Source: Bacteroidetes bacterium UBA7662
Lineage (GTDB): Bacteria; Bacteroidota; Bacteroidia; UBA7662
Length of the DNA: 64,000 bases
Direction of reading: 5' to 3'
Assembly: GCA_002483345.1 (NCBI GenBank)
Contig: DLHS01000015.1
Span: 282,525-346,524, forward strand
The translations under genes and the position numbers were made by a program. Positions 25,580 through 33,632 of this stretch are shown one piece after another (within the stretch, counting starts at the first letter, position 1; the number at the start of each line of letters is the position of its first letter). The notes beneath the pieces were generated by a model. It did not search any database. It was given only the letters and a program-made list of their open reading frames with translations, and had not been told where the DNA came from.

Positions 25580-26707
25580 TTAATTCAGTATGCTTGCAAG
25601 TTTATCCTCCAGCGCCCGGCCTCTTAAATTACGTGCTACTATCTTACCATCAGGCCCTATGAGATAGGTTGCAGGTATTCCGGTGACATTATAAAGTTTG
25701 GCAACAACACTGTCCCAGTACTTAAGATCACTCACATGTTTCCAGCTTAACGCATCGTCTTTGATAGCTTTTACCCAGGCACTGCTGTCGCGGTCGAGAC
25801 TCACACCCAGTATATCAAAGCCTTTATCCTTGTAACGGTTGTACAGTTTCACCACATTCGGATTCTCCTGACGGCATGGACCGCACCAACTGGCCCAGAA
25901 ATCGATAAGTATATACTTACCCCTCAGGTCTGAAAGTTTCAGGGCTGTTCCTTCAGGGGTATTCAGACTGAAGTCGGGTGCCTCTTTGCCGACCTGCAAA
26001 CTTGCCTGCGCAGCATAAGGCTGTAAAAACTCTTTCAGATAGGCCGTGTACTTTGATTTAGGGTGTTGCTTTTCAAAGCGTGACAACAAATCCTGGTACC
26101 AGAGATAATCATTCTCAGGGGAGACAAAACCACCGGCAAATAAGACACTGTATACAGGGACAATACTGGCATCGTCCTTTTTAAAGAAATCGTAAACAAA
26201 TTTCCGCTGGGCATCTTCCATTTGCGCGTACTGCTCCTGAGCAACAGCCCTTACCGAGTCAAACTGCGGCGTGTTGGCATAGGGTTCCAACATGGCATTC
26301 AGGCTGGCAACCTGCTGCTGAAAGCGATTGAAGCCTCCGAAATACGCTTTAAGCGACTCCGAACCCTCCGAACCACTCACAGTATAGTCGGTATCATACT
26401 TTTCAAAATCAGACTTTATGCTGAGTTCATTGCCATTTTCGGCCAGAAAAGGAATCAAACGACCTTCCAGGTTTAATACAAAGATGGTGGGCTCTGTGGT
26501 AGTAGCTTTGATTTCAAATGCACCATTTTCCGCCAGCACCACCGAGTCGATGGTTATGACCTGTTTATTGGTGAACTCCATCAACTTGACCTGCTTACCG
26601 GCTGCCCCTTTGATTTCACCTGAAACTACGAACTGATTGCCCGAATCTGAACTACAGGCAGTGATTATTAACAGAGCCAGCAGGCTCCAGAGACGTATTT
26701 GCGTCAT
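25580..26707 (-). CDS. DUF4369 / TlpA-like thioredoxin lipoprotein
   Basis: A 375-aa periplasm-facing lipoprotein. The signal peptide ends in the lipobox ITAC (Cys18). Residues about 25-120 form the DUF4369 domain common in Bacteroidota, then a helical linker, and the C-terminal 140 residues are a TlpA/ResA-type thioredoxin with WASWCGPC (Cys275, Cys278) and cis-Pro GIPAT. Such proteins reduce disulfides in the cell envelope, often for cytochrome c maturation. It is the last gene of the alaS-gatB run, 3 bp after gatB. Confidence 0.94.
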   Translation of the reverse strand: MTQIRLWSLLALLIITACSSDSGNQFVVSGEIKGAAGKQVKLMEFTNKQVITIDSVVLAENGAFEIKATTTEPTIFVLNLEGRLIPFLAENGNELSIKSDFEKYDTDYTVSGSEGSESLKAYFGGFNRFQQQVASLNAMLEPYANTPQFDSVRAVAQEQYAQMEDAQRKFVYDFFKKDDASIVPVYSVLFAGGFVSPENDYLWYQDLLSRFEKQHPKSKYTAYLKEFLQPYAAQASLQVGKEAPDFSLNTPEGTALKLSDLRGKYILIDFWASWCGPCRQENPNVVKLYNRYKDKGFDILGVSLDRDSSAWVKAIKDDALSWKHVSDLKYWDSVVAKLYNVTGIPATYLIGPDGKIVARNLRGRALEDKLASILN

Positions 26708-26710
26708 TAT

Positions 26711-28165
26711 TTATGCTTCTAATTGTTGTATAAAAATCTGAGTAGCCACTTTCGGGTCAGCCTTCCCTTGGGTAACCTTCATCAGGTCGCCCATGAACAA
26801 ACCTAAAACGCCTTTTTTACCATTCCGGTATTCTTCCACCTTTTCCGGATATTTTGAAAGAATCGATGCAATTTGCTCCGCAAGCTGGTCAACATTGCTT
26901 TCCTGTACCACATTCAGTCTTCTGGCAATTTCCAGCGGAGCTTCATCCTTTTTAAGCAACTCCGGGAAAATACGCTGACTGGCCGCGCTGTTACTCACTA
27001 CATTATCGTCTATAAGTCTGATAAGTTCCGCAATGCGGGATGCTTTCAGGTTAAGTGACTGTAAACTGGAAGCTTCTGCATTGATGACTGATTTAACAGG
27101 CCCCATAATCCAGTTGGCCGCGGCTTTGTAATTGTGTGTCTGGCCGGCCAGTTCTTCAAAAAACAAGGCGACATCTTTGCTGTCGGTCAATACCTGAGCA
27201 TCGTAAGCAGACAAGCCATACTGATCCTGAAATTTCGCCAGCAGTTCTGCGGGCAATGGCGGCATTTGTTTACGGATGGTCTCTATATAAGGTTGTTCAA
27301 TAATCACCGGTTGCAAATCAGGTTCCGGGAAATAGCGATAGTCGTTGGCCTGCTCTTTTGAGCGCAGCGAGAATGTGGTGCCGTTAACAGCATCAAAACT
27401 TCGGGTTTCTGAGGTGTAGGTCTGGCCCGACTCCAGTAAATCTATCTGACGTTTGAACTCAAACTCTATCGCACGCTGTACATTGCGGATCGAGTTCATG
27501 TTCTTCACCTCCACCTTGGTGCCAAATACTGTGGCACCCTTTTTCATTACAGAGATATTGGCATCGCAACGCAAACTGCCTTCCTCCATGTTACCATCGC
27601 ATATTTCGAGGTAACGAACCAGCTTCCGGACCTCTGTGAGGTAGTTATACGCCTCCCTGGGGGTGCGGATATCCGGTTCTGACACAATTTCAAGCAATGG
27701 CACCCCACAACGATTCAAATCCACCAGCGAATCGTAAGGATCCAGATCATGGATACTTTTACCGGCATCCTCCTCCATATGAATACGGGTAATGCCAATC
27801 CGGCGTATGCTGCCATCATCCGACGTTACATCCAGATACCCTTCGTAGCAGATGGGTGTAGTATGTTGGGTAATCTGGTAGCCCTTCGGCAAATCAGCAT
27901 AGAAGTAATTTTTGCGGGCAAATTCATTCCACTCCCTGATTTTGCAATGCATCGCCAGACCAAGCTTCACCGCATGTTCCAATACCTGCTCATTGAGCTT
28001 GGGTAAAGTTCCCGGGTGACCAAGTGATATGGGACTTATCTGTGTATTAGGCATGGCGCCGTAGCTGGCTGAATCGTACGAGAATGCCTTTGATTGGGTG
28101 TTCAATTGGGCGTGAACCTCCAGGCCAACTACCAATTCATATTGATCATATAGGTTGTTTGTCAT
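26711..28165 (-). CDS. gatB: Aspartyl/glutamyl-tRNA(Asn/Gln) amidotransferase subunit B
   Basis: A 484-aa subunit of the GatCAB amidotransferase, which corrects Glu-tRNA(Gln) or Asp-tRNA(Asn). The N-terminus YELVVGLEVHAQLNTQSKAF and the family phrases GHPGTLPKLNE, NYFYADLPKGYQITQ and RIHMEEDAGKS are intact, and the C-terminal YqeY-like helical domain ends GLFMGDLMKVTQGKADPK. The length is typical. Its ATG overlaps the alaS stop by 4 bp (ATGA). gatA and gatC are not in the window. Confidence 0.97.
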   Translation of the reverse strand: MTNNLYDQYELVVGLEVHAQLNTQSKAFSYDSASYGAMPNTQISPISLGHPGTLPKLNEQVLEHAVKLGLAMHCKIREWNEFARKNYFYADLPKGYQITQHTTPICYEGYLDVTSDDGSIRRIGITRIHMEEDAGKSIHDLDPYDSLVDLNRCGVPLLEIVSEPDIRTPREAYNYLTEVRKLVRYLEICDGNMEEGSLRCDANISVMKKGATVFGTKVEVKNMNSIRNVQRAIEFEFKRQIDLLESGQTYTSETRSFDAVNGTTFSLRSKEQANDYRYFPEPDLQPVIIEQPYIETIRKQMPPLPAELLAKFQDQYGLSAYDAQVLTDSKDVALFFEELAGQTHNYKAAANWIMGPVKSVINAEASSLQSLNLKASRIAELIRLIDDNVVSNSAASQRIFPELLKKDEAPLEIARRLNVVQESNVDQLAEQIASILSKYPEKVEEYRNGKKGVLGLFMGDLMKVTQGKADPKVATQIFIQQLEA

Positions 28166-30792
28166 TTTGCTACTGTTAATTGGGCTGCTTTAGCATAAAC
28201 GGCCGGAAAACCGGCAGGATGCTGTCCTCCGGCAGTGGCCAGAAATGGCTGTCCGCCACCCCCACCTTGTATTTCCTTTGCAAGATCCCGGATAAGCTGA
28301 CCGGCATTCAGTTGTCTGGAAGAGATAACCGCATCACCCAGGGCAACGACCAGTTGTGCTTTCCCATCCACTTCGGCTCCGAGCACTACAAAGCTGTTTT
28401 GCTCACGCCTCAGAATCTGACCAATCCGACGCAAGACCTCGGCTGAACTAACTTTTACAGTACGAGCCAAAAACATAACATCCTCCCCGGCTACCATTTC
28501 TGCTTCCAGGCGGTCTGCCAATAACTCTGCCTGCATCTGTTCAAGCTGATCATTTGTTTTCCTGAGTGCGTTTGTTTCTTCAAGCAACTTATTGATGTTT
28601 CCCGCCAAATCTTTTGGGTTTTTAAGCTGCTCCCGAATGGCCTGCAGTTGTTTCAGTTGTTCGTTGACATATGTCCATGCCTTAGCTCCTGAAATCGCCT
28701 CAATCCTGCGCACACCCGTTGCTATGGAGGACTCACTGATAATTTTCACCAAACCAATCTCTGCAGTATTCTGTACGTGCGTTCCACCGCACAACTCCAC
28801 TGAATAATCTGGATCGAAGGTGATAACCCGTACATACTCTCCGTATTTCTCGCCAAAAAGAGCCATGGCCCCCAGTTTTTTAGCTTCTTCTATCGGTACC
28901 ATACGGCGTTCATCCAATTGTATGGAAGCTCTTATTTTTTCATTGGCTATACGTTCCACTTCTTCCAGTTCCACCTCTGTCATCTTGCTGAAATGCGAAA
29001 AGTCAAACCGGAGGTAATCTGCATTCACCAGGCTGCCTTTTTGTTCCACATGTTTACCCAATACCTGACGTAAAGCGGCATGAAGCAAATGGGTAGCAGA
29101 ATGGTTATTGGCCGTTGCATGTCGTTTTTCGCTGTCTACAGTAGCCACTACCTGACCTGACAGGTCTTTTGGCATCGCTGAAAGCTCCAGTACCTGCAGA
29201 TTATTCTCTTTGAAAGAATGAAGTACTTTCAACGTTTCCGTTCCTGAAATCAAAGTACCGGTATCTCCAACCTGTCCGCCACTTTCGGCATAAAAAGGGG
29301 TCTCATTGAGCACTACCTGCACCTGGTCTTTGCCTTTGGCTTTCACGGTGCGATAACGTTGAATGGTCGTTTCGGTTGATAGCCTGTCATACCCTATAAA
29401 CTCACTGCCATCCTGCAGGTCGTGTACAAAGGTCCAGTCGCTGGCATCTACTTTGGCTGCCGCCCGGGAACGTTCCTTTTGTTTGGTCATCTCCCGTTCA
29501 AAGCCAGCTTCATCTACCTGCAAACCTTGCTCACGGGCCAGCAATCCGGTTAAATCAACCGGAAAACCGTAAGTATCGAACAATTCAAACATAACCACTC
29601 CCGGCACCTCTTTGTGGCCCTTTTGTTCCATTTCTTCCTTGATCTGGTCGAAACGACGCAGTCCGTTGGTGAGCGTCCGCAGAAATGCGAGTTCTTCTTC
29701 TCTCACGATCTTCCGGATGAAGTCAACCTGCCCGGGCAATTGGGTGAAAACTTCCCCCATTTGTCTGGACAGCAAGGCCACCAGCTTGTGCAGAAAGGGC
29801 TCTTCGAAACCAAGGAAGGTATAACCGTACCGAATGGCACGACGTAAAATACGTCGGCAAACATAACCTGCTTTGTTGTTGGAGGGCAGCTGACCATCGG
29901 CAATAATGAAAGTGATTGCCCGGATGTGGTCGGCTATAACCCTGAAGGCAATGTCTTGCTGCTCATTTTCGCCATAAGTTCTGCCACACAACAATTCCAG
30001 TTCATGAATAATGGGCTGAAACACATCCGTATCGTAGGTTGCCTTTTTGCCTTGCAGTGCCATACAAAGGCGTTCAAAGCCCATACCTGTATCCACATGG
30101 CTGGCAGGGAGATTCTCCAGTTTCCCGTTCTGAAGACGGTTAAACTGTATAAATACCAGGTTCCATATCTCCACAACCTGCGGATGATCGGCATTCACCA
30201 GTTCGCGACCCGGTTTGGCTGCCCTTTCGGCATCCGTCCGCAGATCTACATGCAGCTCTGAACAGGGACCGCAGGGGCCGGCATCACCCATTTCCCAGAA
30301 ATTATCCTTTTTAGAGCCGTTGAGTATACGATCATTGGGCAGATACTGCTGCCAATATGAGCGCGCCTCTTCGTCGGACCCCAGGCCTTCTGCGTCATCT
30401 CCCCCGAAAACGGAGGCATAAATGCGCGATTTGTCAAAACCATACACCTCCGTGAGTAGTTCCCAGGCCCAGTCGATGGCCTCTTTTTTGAAATAATCTC
30501 CAAACGACCAGTTACCAAGCATTTCGAACATGGTGTGGTGATAGGTATCGTGGCCTACATCTTCCAGGTCGTTGTGTTTACCTGAAACGCGCAGGCAATG
30601 CTGGGTATCAGCTATACGGGGGTATTTAACAGCCTGGTTGCCCAGGAATATTTCTTTAAACTGGTTCATGCCCGCATTGGTAAACATGAGGGTCGGGTCA
30701 CCTTTCACCACTATGGGTGCTGCCGGAACCAGGTGGTGTCCTTTAGAATGGAAGAATTCAAGGTACTTCTTACGTATCTCCGAAGATGTCAT
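28162..30792 (-). CDS. alaS: Alanine--tRNA ligase
   Basis: An 876-aa class II synthetase from the ATG at 30792 (MTSSEIRKKYLEFFHSKGH, the usual start; a longer reading to 30849 adds 19 atypical residues). The catalytic motifs are at the N-terminus (FTNAGMNQFKEIFLG). The editing domain has NNHSATHLLHAALRQVLG and CGGTHVQNT, the zinc ligands of the deacylase site. The C-Ala domain carries GGGGGQPFLATAGG, a close variant of the usual GGGGGRPDMAQAGG. It heads an alaS-gatB-tlpA-like operon and is divergent from the M23 peptidase gene. A 7-of-8 -7 box (TAGTTTCG, 30828-30835) lies 35 bp before the start. Confidence 0.97.
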   Translation of the reverse strand: MTSSEIRKKYLEFFHSKGHHLVPAAPIVVKGDPTLMFTNAGMNQFKEIFLGNQAVKYPRIADTQHCLRVSGKHNDLEDVGHDTYHHTMFEMLGNWSFGDYFKKEAIDWAWELLTEVYGFDKSRIYASVFGGDDAEGLGSDEEARSYWQQYLPNDRILNGSKKDNFWEMGDAGPCGPCSELHVDLRTDAERAAKPGRELVNADHPQVVEIWNLVFIQFNRLQNGKLENLPASHVDTGMGFERLCMALQGKKATYDTDVFQPIIHELELLCGRTYGENEQQDIAFRVIADHIRAITFIIADGQLPSNNKAGYVCRRILRRAIRYGYTFLGFEEPFLHKLVALLSRQMGEVFTQLPGQVDFIRKIVREEELAFLRTLTNGLRRFDQIKEEMEQKGHKEVPGVVMFELFDTYGFPVDLTGLLAREQGLQVDEAGFEREMTKQKERSRAAAKVDASDWTFVHDLQDGSEFIGYDRLSTETTIQRYRTVKAKGKDQVQVVLNETPFYAESGGQVGDTGTLISGTETLKVLHSFKENNLQVLELSAMPKDLSGQVVATVDSEKRHATANNHSATHLLHAALRQVLGKHVEQKGSLVNADYLRFDFSHFSKMTEVELEEVERIANEKIRASIQLDERRMVPIEEAKKLGAMALFGEKYGEYVRVITFDPDYSVELCGGTHVQNTAEIGLVKIISESSIATGVRRIEAISGAKAWTYVNEQLKQLQAIREQLKNPKDLAGNINKLLEETNALRKTNDQLEQMQAELLADRLEAEMVAGEDVMFLARTVKVSSAEVLRRIGQILRREQNSFVVLGAEVDGKAQLVVALGDAVISSRQLNAGQLIRDLAKEIQGGGGGQPFLATAGGQHPAGFPAVYAKAAQLTVAK

Positions 30793-30827
30793 AAATGGCT
30801 GATGCTCTGAATGATAATGGTTGATGC

Positions 30828-30835
30828 CGAAACTA
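30828..30835 (-). promoter_or_regulatory. Weak -7 box (TAGTTTCG) for alaS
   Basis: Seven of eight bases match TAnnTTTG on the minus strand, 35 bp before the alaS ATG. Confidence 0.3.
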
Positions 30836-30900
30836 AGTTTGCATGTCACTGAAAACTGCCTTAATTTCAGCAGCGCTAAATTAGTGATTAATCGCCACGA

Positions 30901-31869
30901 ATGGCCAGAATCAAGTACTACTACAATACAGCAAAATTGCGCTATGAGAAGGTGGAAGTCACCTGGAAACAGCGCCTGCTTCGTGTTTTCGGTTTTTTAT
31001 CAGCCACAGCAGTTTTTGCGCTTATTATCATCATTCTGGCTTATACCTACCTTGATTCTCCCAAGGAAAAACAATTAAAAAGAGAAATCACACAACTCAA
31101 TCTGCAATACGAGCTGCTGAACGACAAACTCAGTCTGATGGAAAACGTGCTGAAAAACCTGCAGGACCGGGACGATAATATATACAGGGTAGTTTTTGAA
31201 GCAGAACCCATCAGCGAAACCATCCGCACAGCTGGTTATACTACCACCCGATATGCTGATTTACAAGGTTTCAGCAACAGCGAGCTGATGATAGAAACGG
31301 CCAGACGTATCAACCGTGTAGCCAAGCAGATGTATATACAATCGCGCTCTTACGATGAAGTTTCGGGTATGGTAAAAGACAAGGCCAAACTGCTGTCCTC
31401 CATTCCTGCCATTCAGCCGATCTCAAACAAAGAACTGAATCGCATTGGCTCCGGTTTCGGTTATCGCATCGATCCGATCTATAAAACAGTTAAAATGCAT
31501 GAAGGCATTGATTTTACTGCGCCCATGCGGACAGAAATTTACGCTACCGGCAATGGCCGTGTGGTGGAAGCCGACCGCCTGCACCGGGGTTACGGCAATA
31601 TGATTGTCATCGATCACGGTTATGGCTATCGCACCCTGTACGCCCATATGTCGAAGTTTAACGTACGGCCAGGACAATTGGTTAAACGGGGGGAAATCAT
31701 TGGTTATGTAGGTAATACGGGTAAATCAACCGCACCACACCTGCATTATGAGGTTATCAAAGACGGCGTAAAAGTGAACCCCATCAACTTCTTTTACAAC
31801 GATATTTCCGCTTCCCAATACGAACAACTCATAACCAATGCCTCGGTGGTTAACCAGGCCTTCGACTAA
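30901..31869 (+). CDS. M23-family metallopeptidase (LytM-like), membrane-anchored
   Basis: A 322-aa envelope protein. A membrane helix (about 28-49) follows a basic cytosolic tail, then a coiled coil (about 55-100), then a LytM/M23 domain. The zinc and catalytic residues are complete: MHEGIDF (His200, Asp204), YAHM (His249) and HLHYEV (His280, His282). It probably cuts or tailors peptidoglycan during growth or division. merR starts 2 bp after its stop. alaS lies divergently; alaS next to M23 and MerR is an arrangement I recall from other Bacteroidota. Confidence 0.94.
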   Translation: MARIKYYYNTAKLRYEKVEVTWKQRLLRVFGFLSATAVFALIIIILAYTYLDSPKEKQLKREITQLNLQYELLNDKLSLMENVLKNLQDRDDNIYRVVFEAEPISETIRTAGYTTTRYADLQGFSNSELMIETARRINRVAKQMYIQSRSYDEVSGMVKDKAKLLSSIPAIQPISNKELNRIGSGFGYRIDPIYKTVKMHEGIDFTAPMRTEIYATGNGRVVEADRLHRGYGNMIVIDHGYGYRTLYAHMSKFNVRPGQLVKRGEIIGYVGNTGKSTAPHLHYEVIKDGVKVNPINFFYNDISASQYEQLITNASVVNQAFD

Positions 31870-31870
31870 T

Positions 31871-32236
31871 ATGCCTTACAAAGAAAGAGTCATCGAAAAA
31901 AGCTATTTCACCATTGGTGAAGTGGCAGATATGTTTGGCGTAAGTACCTCCCTGGTGAGATTCTGGGAACAGGAATTTGACATCCTTCAGCCTAAAAAGA
32001 ATAAAAAGGGCAATCGCCTTTTCACCCGAAAAGACCTGGATAACCTCAAGATAATCTATCACCTGGTAAAAGAGCGTGGCTATACCCTGAAGGGTGCCAA
32101 AGAGAAGCTCAAAACACAAAGCGGCGAAATGGGAAAGGATATGCAGATCATGGAAAGCCTCCAAAGGCTTCGCTCCTTCCTGCTCGAACTAAAGGCGGAT
32201 GTGTCGGATGAAGGGGATACCGATCCTGAAAATTAA
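31871..32236 (+). CDS. MerR-family transcriptional regulator
   Basis: A 121-aa regulator with the MerR winged helix at the N-terminus: YFTIGEVADMFGVSTSLVRFWEQEF, then the wing NRLFTRKDLDNLKIIYHL and KERGYTLKGAKEKL. The effector end is short (about 30 residues) and lacks obvious metal-binding cysteines, so a metal sensor is unlikely. The ATG at 31871 lies one base after the M23 stop, so they are cotranscribed. A reading beginning further upstream would overlap the peptidase gene and lacks family character. Its targets are unknown. Confidence 0.93.
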   Translation: MPYKERVIEKSYFTIGEVADMFGVSTSLVRFWEQEFDILQPKKNKKGNRLFTRKDLDNLKIIYHLVKERGYTLKGAKEKLKTQSGEMGKDMQIMESLQRLRSFLLELKADVSDEGDTDPEN

Positions 32237-32338
32237 ATTCTACCCCACTACCACCGGTGGATAAGCTGTTGAAAATCAATACATCATTTAAAGAACACTT
32301 AATGTGCTTAAGGTTAAATTGCATAAAACCTCAGGCGT

Positions 32339-32809
32339 ATGTGGAGACAAATGAATGGCTCACCTGTTCCGGATGAGCTTAGTGTCGCGGTCGAAAAAAT
32401 AATCTTACAGGAAAAAAAAGCCGGATTTCAGGTACGGGTTTGTATCGGGACCGACAGCCAGGTAAAAGGGTCTGTAACCGAGTATGCTACAGTTGTGGTA
32501 TTGCTTCGCCAGGGGCACGGAGGCCGTATGCTGGTGCATAAAAGCCGTGAAAAGCATCGTATTTCTATCAGAGAACGTCTTTTGAAAGAAGTTACCATGT
32601 CTATTGAAACTGCCTATGCCCTTTTGGAAGTCCTTAACAACTACAACACTCCACTGGAAGTACATGCAGACATCAACAGTGATCCTCAATTCAAATCGCA
32701 GGGAAGTTATGCAGAAGCGAAGGGTTACATACTTGGAATGGGGTTCGAATTCAAAGCCAAACCCTTCGCTTTTGCGAGCAGCAGTTGTGCCAATAAAATG
32801 GTCAACTGA
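32339..32809 (+). CDS. YkuK-family ribonuclease H-like protein (DUF458)
   Basis: A 156-aa protein of the YkuK/DUF458 family, which is predicted to have an RNase H-like fold. The VCIGTDSQVK strand near residue 35 carries the leading acidic residue of such a fold, and HADINSD near residue 114 carries the next. No experimental function is known to me. The ATG at 32339 is followed by a short variable stretch (MWRQMNG). Its stop abuts that of the convergent DUF4249 gene with no gap (32809/32810). Confidence 0.85.
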   Translation: MWRQMNGSPVPDELSVAVEKIILQEKKAGFQVRVCIGTDSQVKGSVTEYATVVVLLRQGHGGRMLVHKSREKHRISIRERLLKEVTMSIETAYALLEVLNNYNTPLEVHADINSDPQFKSQGSYAEAKGYILGMGFEFKAKPFAFASSSCANKMVN

Positions 32810-33628
32810 TTAGAACAGATTCAGTTTAGTCATCCGGTAACTACTGAAACAACCAACTCCCCCATCAATATTATCATGCATGGGCAATGGCTCCTCGAAT
32901 GGATTTGAACCGGTATAATTGATTCTTTTGACGTGGTATTTGTGATAATTCACATCTGTATTAAGCAATAGCACGTCTTTTAAATTTTCAGTTGAATCCA
33001 CCAGGGTATAGTAATTTTCTACAGTAGCCGACATCTGCAGCCCGTTTTTTGACTCATCAGTCAGAAGAGCATTGGCCATGATGAAATAAGATGTATCACC
33101 CCCCTGGGATGAAGGACTCACGCTCCTGCTCACCAGCCGGTAGTTGTTTTGCTCATTCGAAGCATCCTGCCAGTAGACCCTGATGAGTTCGACAAACTCA
33201 CCAAATCCGATAGGTTGGCTAAATTCAGATACAGAGTCAATAACCGGTAAATTTACCGGAACCGTTGTTGTAGCCTGGGCCCGGTGTCCGCGTGGTGTGG
33301 TTACCGTAAGTATATAACTTGTTCCCGGCGTGATTGAAAATTGATCCGCCGCAAGCACATATCTGCCATTATTGGTATATGGCAGTACTACACTGCTTCC
33401 GCTGGTTGCCAGCGTCACGGTGGCATCAGAAACCCTGTCTTCATTCAGATCACCTCCTTTAAACACAGGGGTAGTCATCCTGACCTCCACCAATATAGAG
33501 TCTGATTCGGGGCTGATAAAGCTGAAAACGACCAATTCCGGGTCTACATCAGGTGGTGTTACATTGGTAACGGTAGATTCGCAGGCACTGACGACAATGG
33601 CAAGTATGGCTATGAAAAGTAAACGCAT
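32810..33628 (-). CDS. DUF4249 lipoprotein
   Basis: A 272-aa lipoprotein: signal peptide with lipobox VVSAC (Cys16), then the DUF4249 pattern (PELVVFSFISPESDSILVEV, an Ig-like strand repeat, and a C-terminal domain with YYTLVDSTENLKDV). The family is almost always paired with a TonB-dependent receptor in Bacteroidota, and here the receptor gene ends 4 bp upstream. It probably acts at the cell surface with that receptor. The ligand is unknown. Confidence 0.9.
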   Translation of the reverse strand: MRLLFIAILAIVVSACESTVTNVTPPDVDPELVVFSFISPESDSILVEVRMTTPVFKGGDLNEDRVSDATVTLATSGSSVVLPYTNNGRYVLAADQFSITPGTSYILTVTTPRGHRAQATTTVPVNLPVIDSVSEFSQPIGFGEFVELIRVYWQDASNEQNNYRLVSRSVSPSSQGGDTSYFIMANALLTDESKNGLQMSATVENYYTLVDSTENLKDVLLLNTDVNYHKYHVKRINYTGSNPFEEPLPMHDNIDGGVGCFSSYRMTKLNLF

Positions 33629-33632
33629 GGTA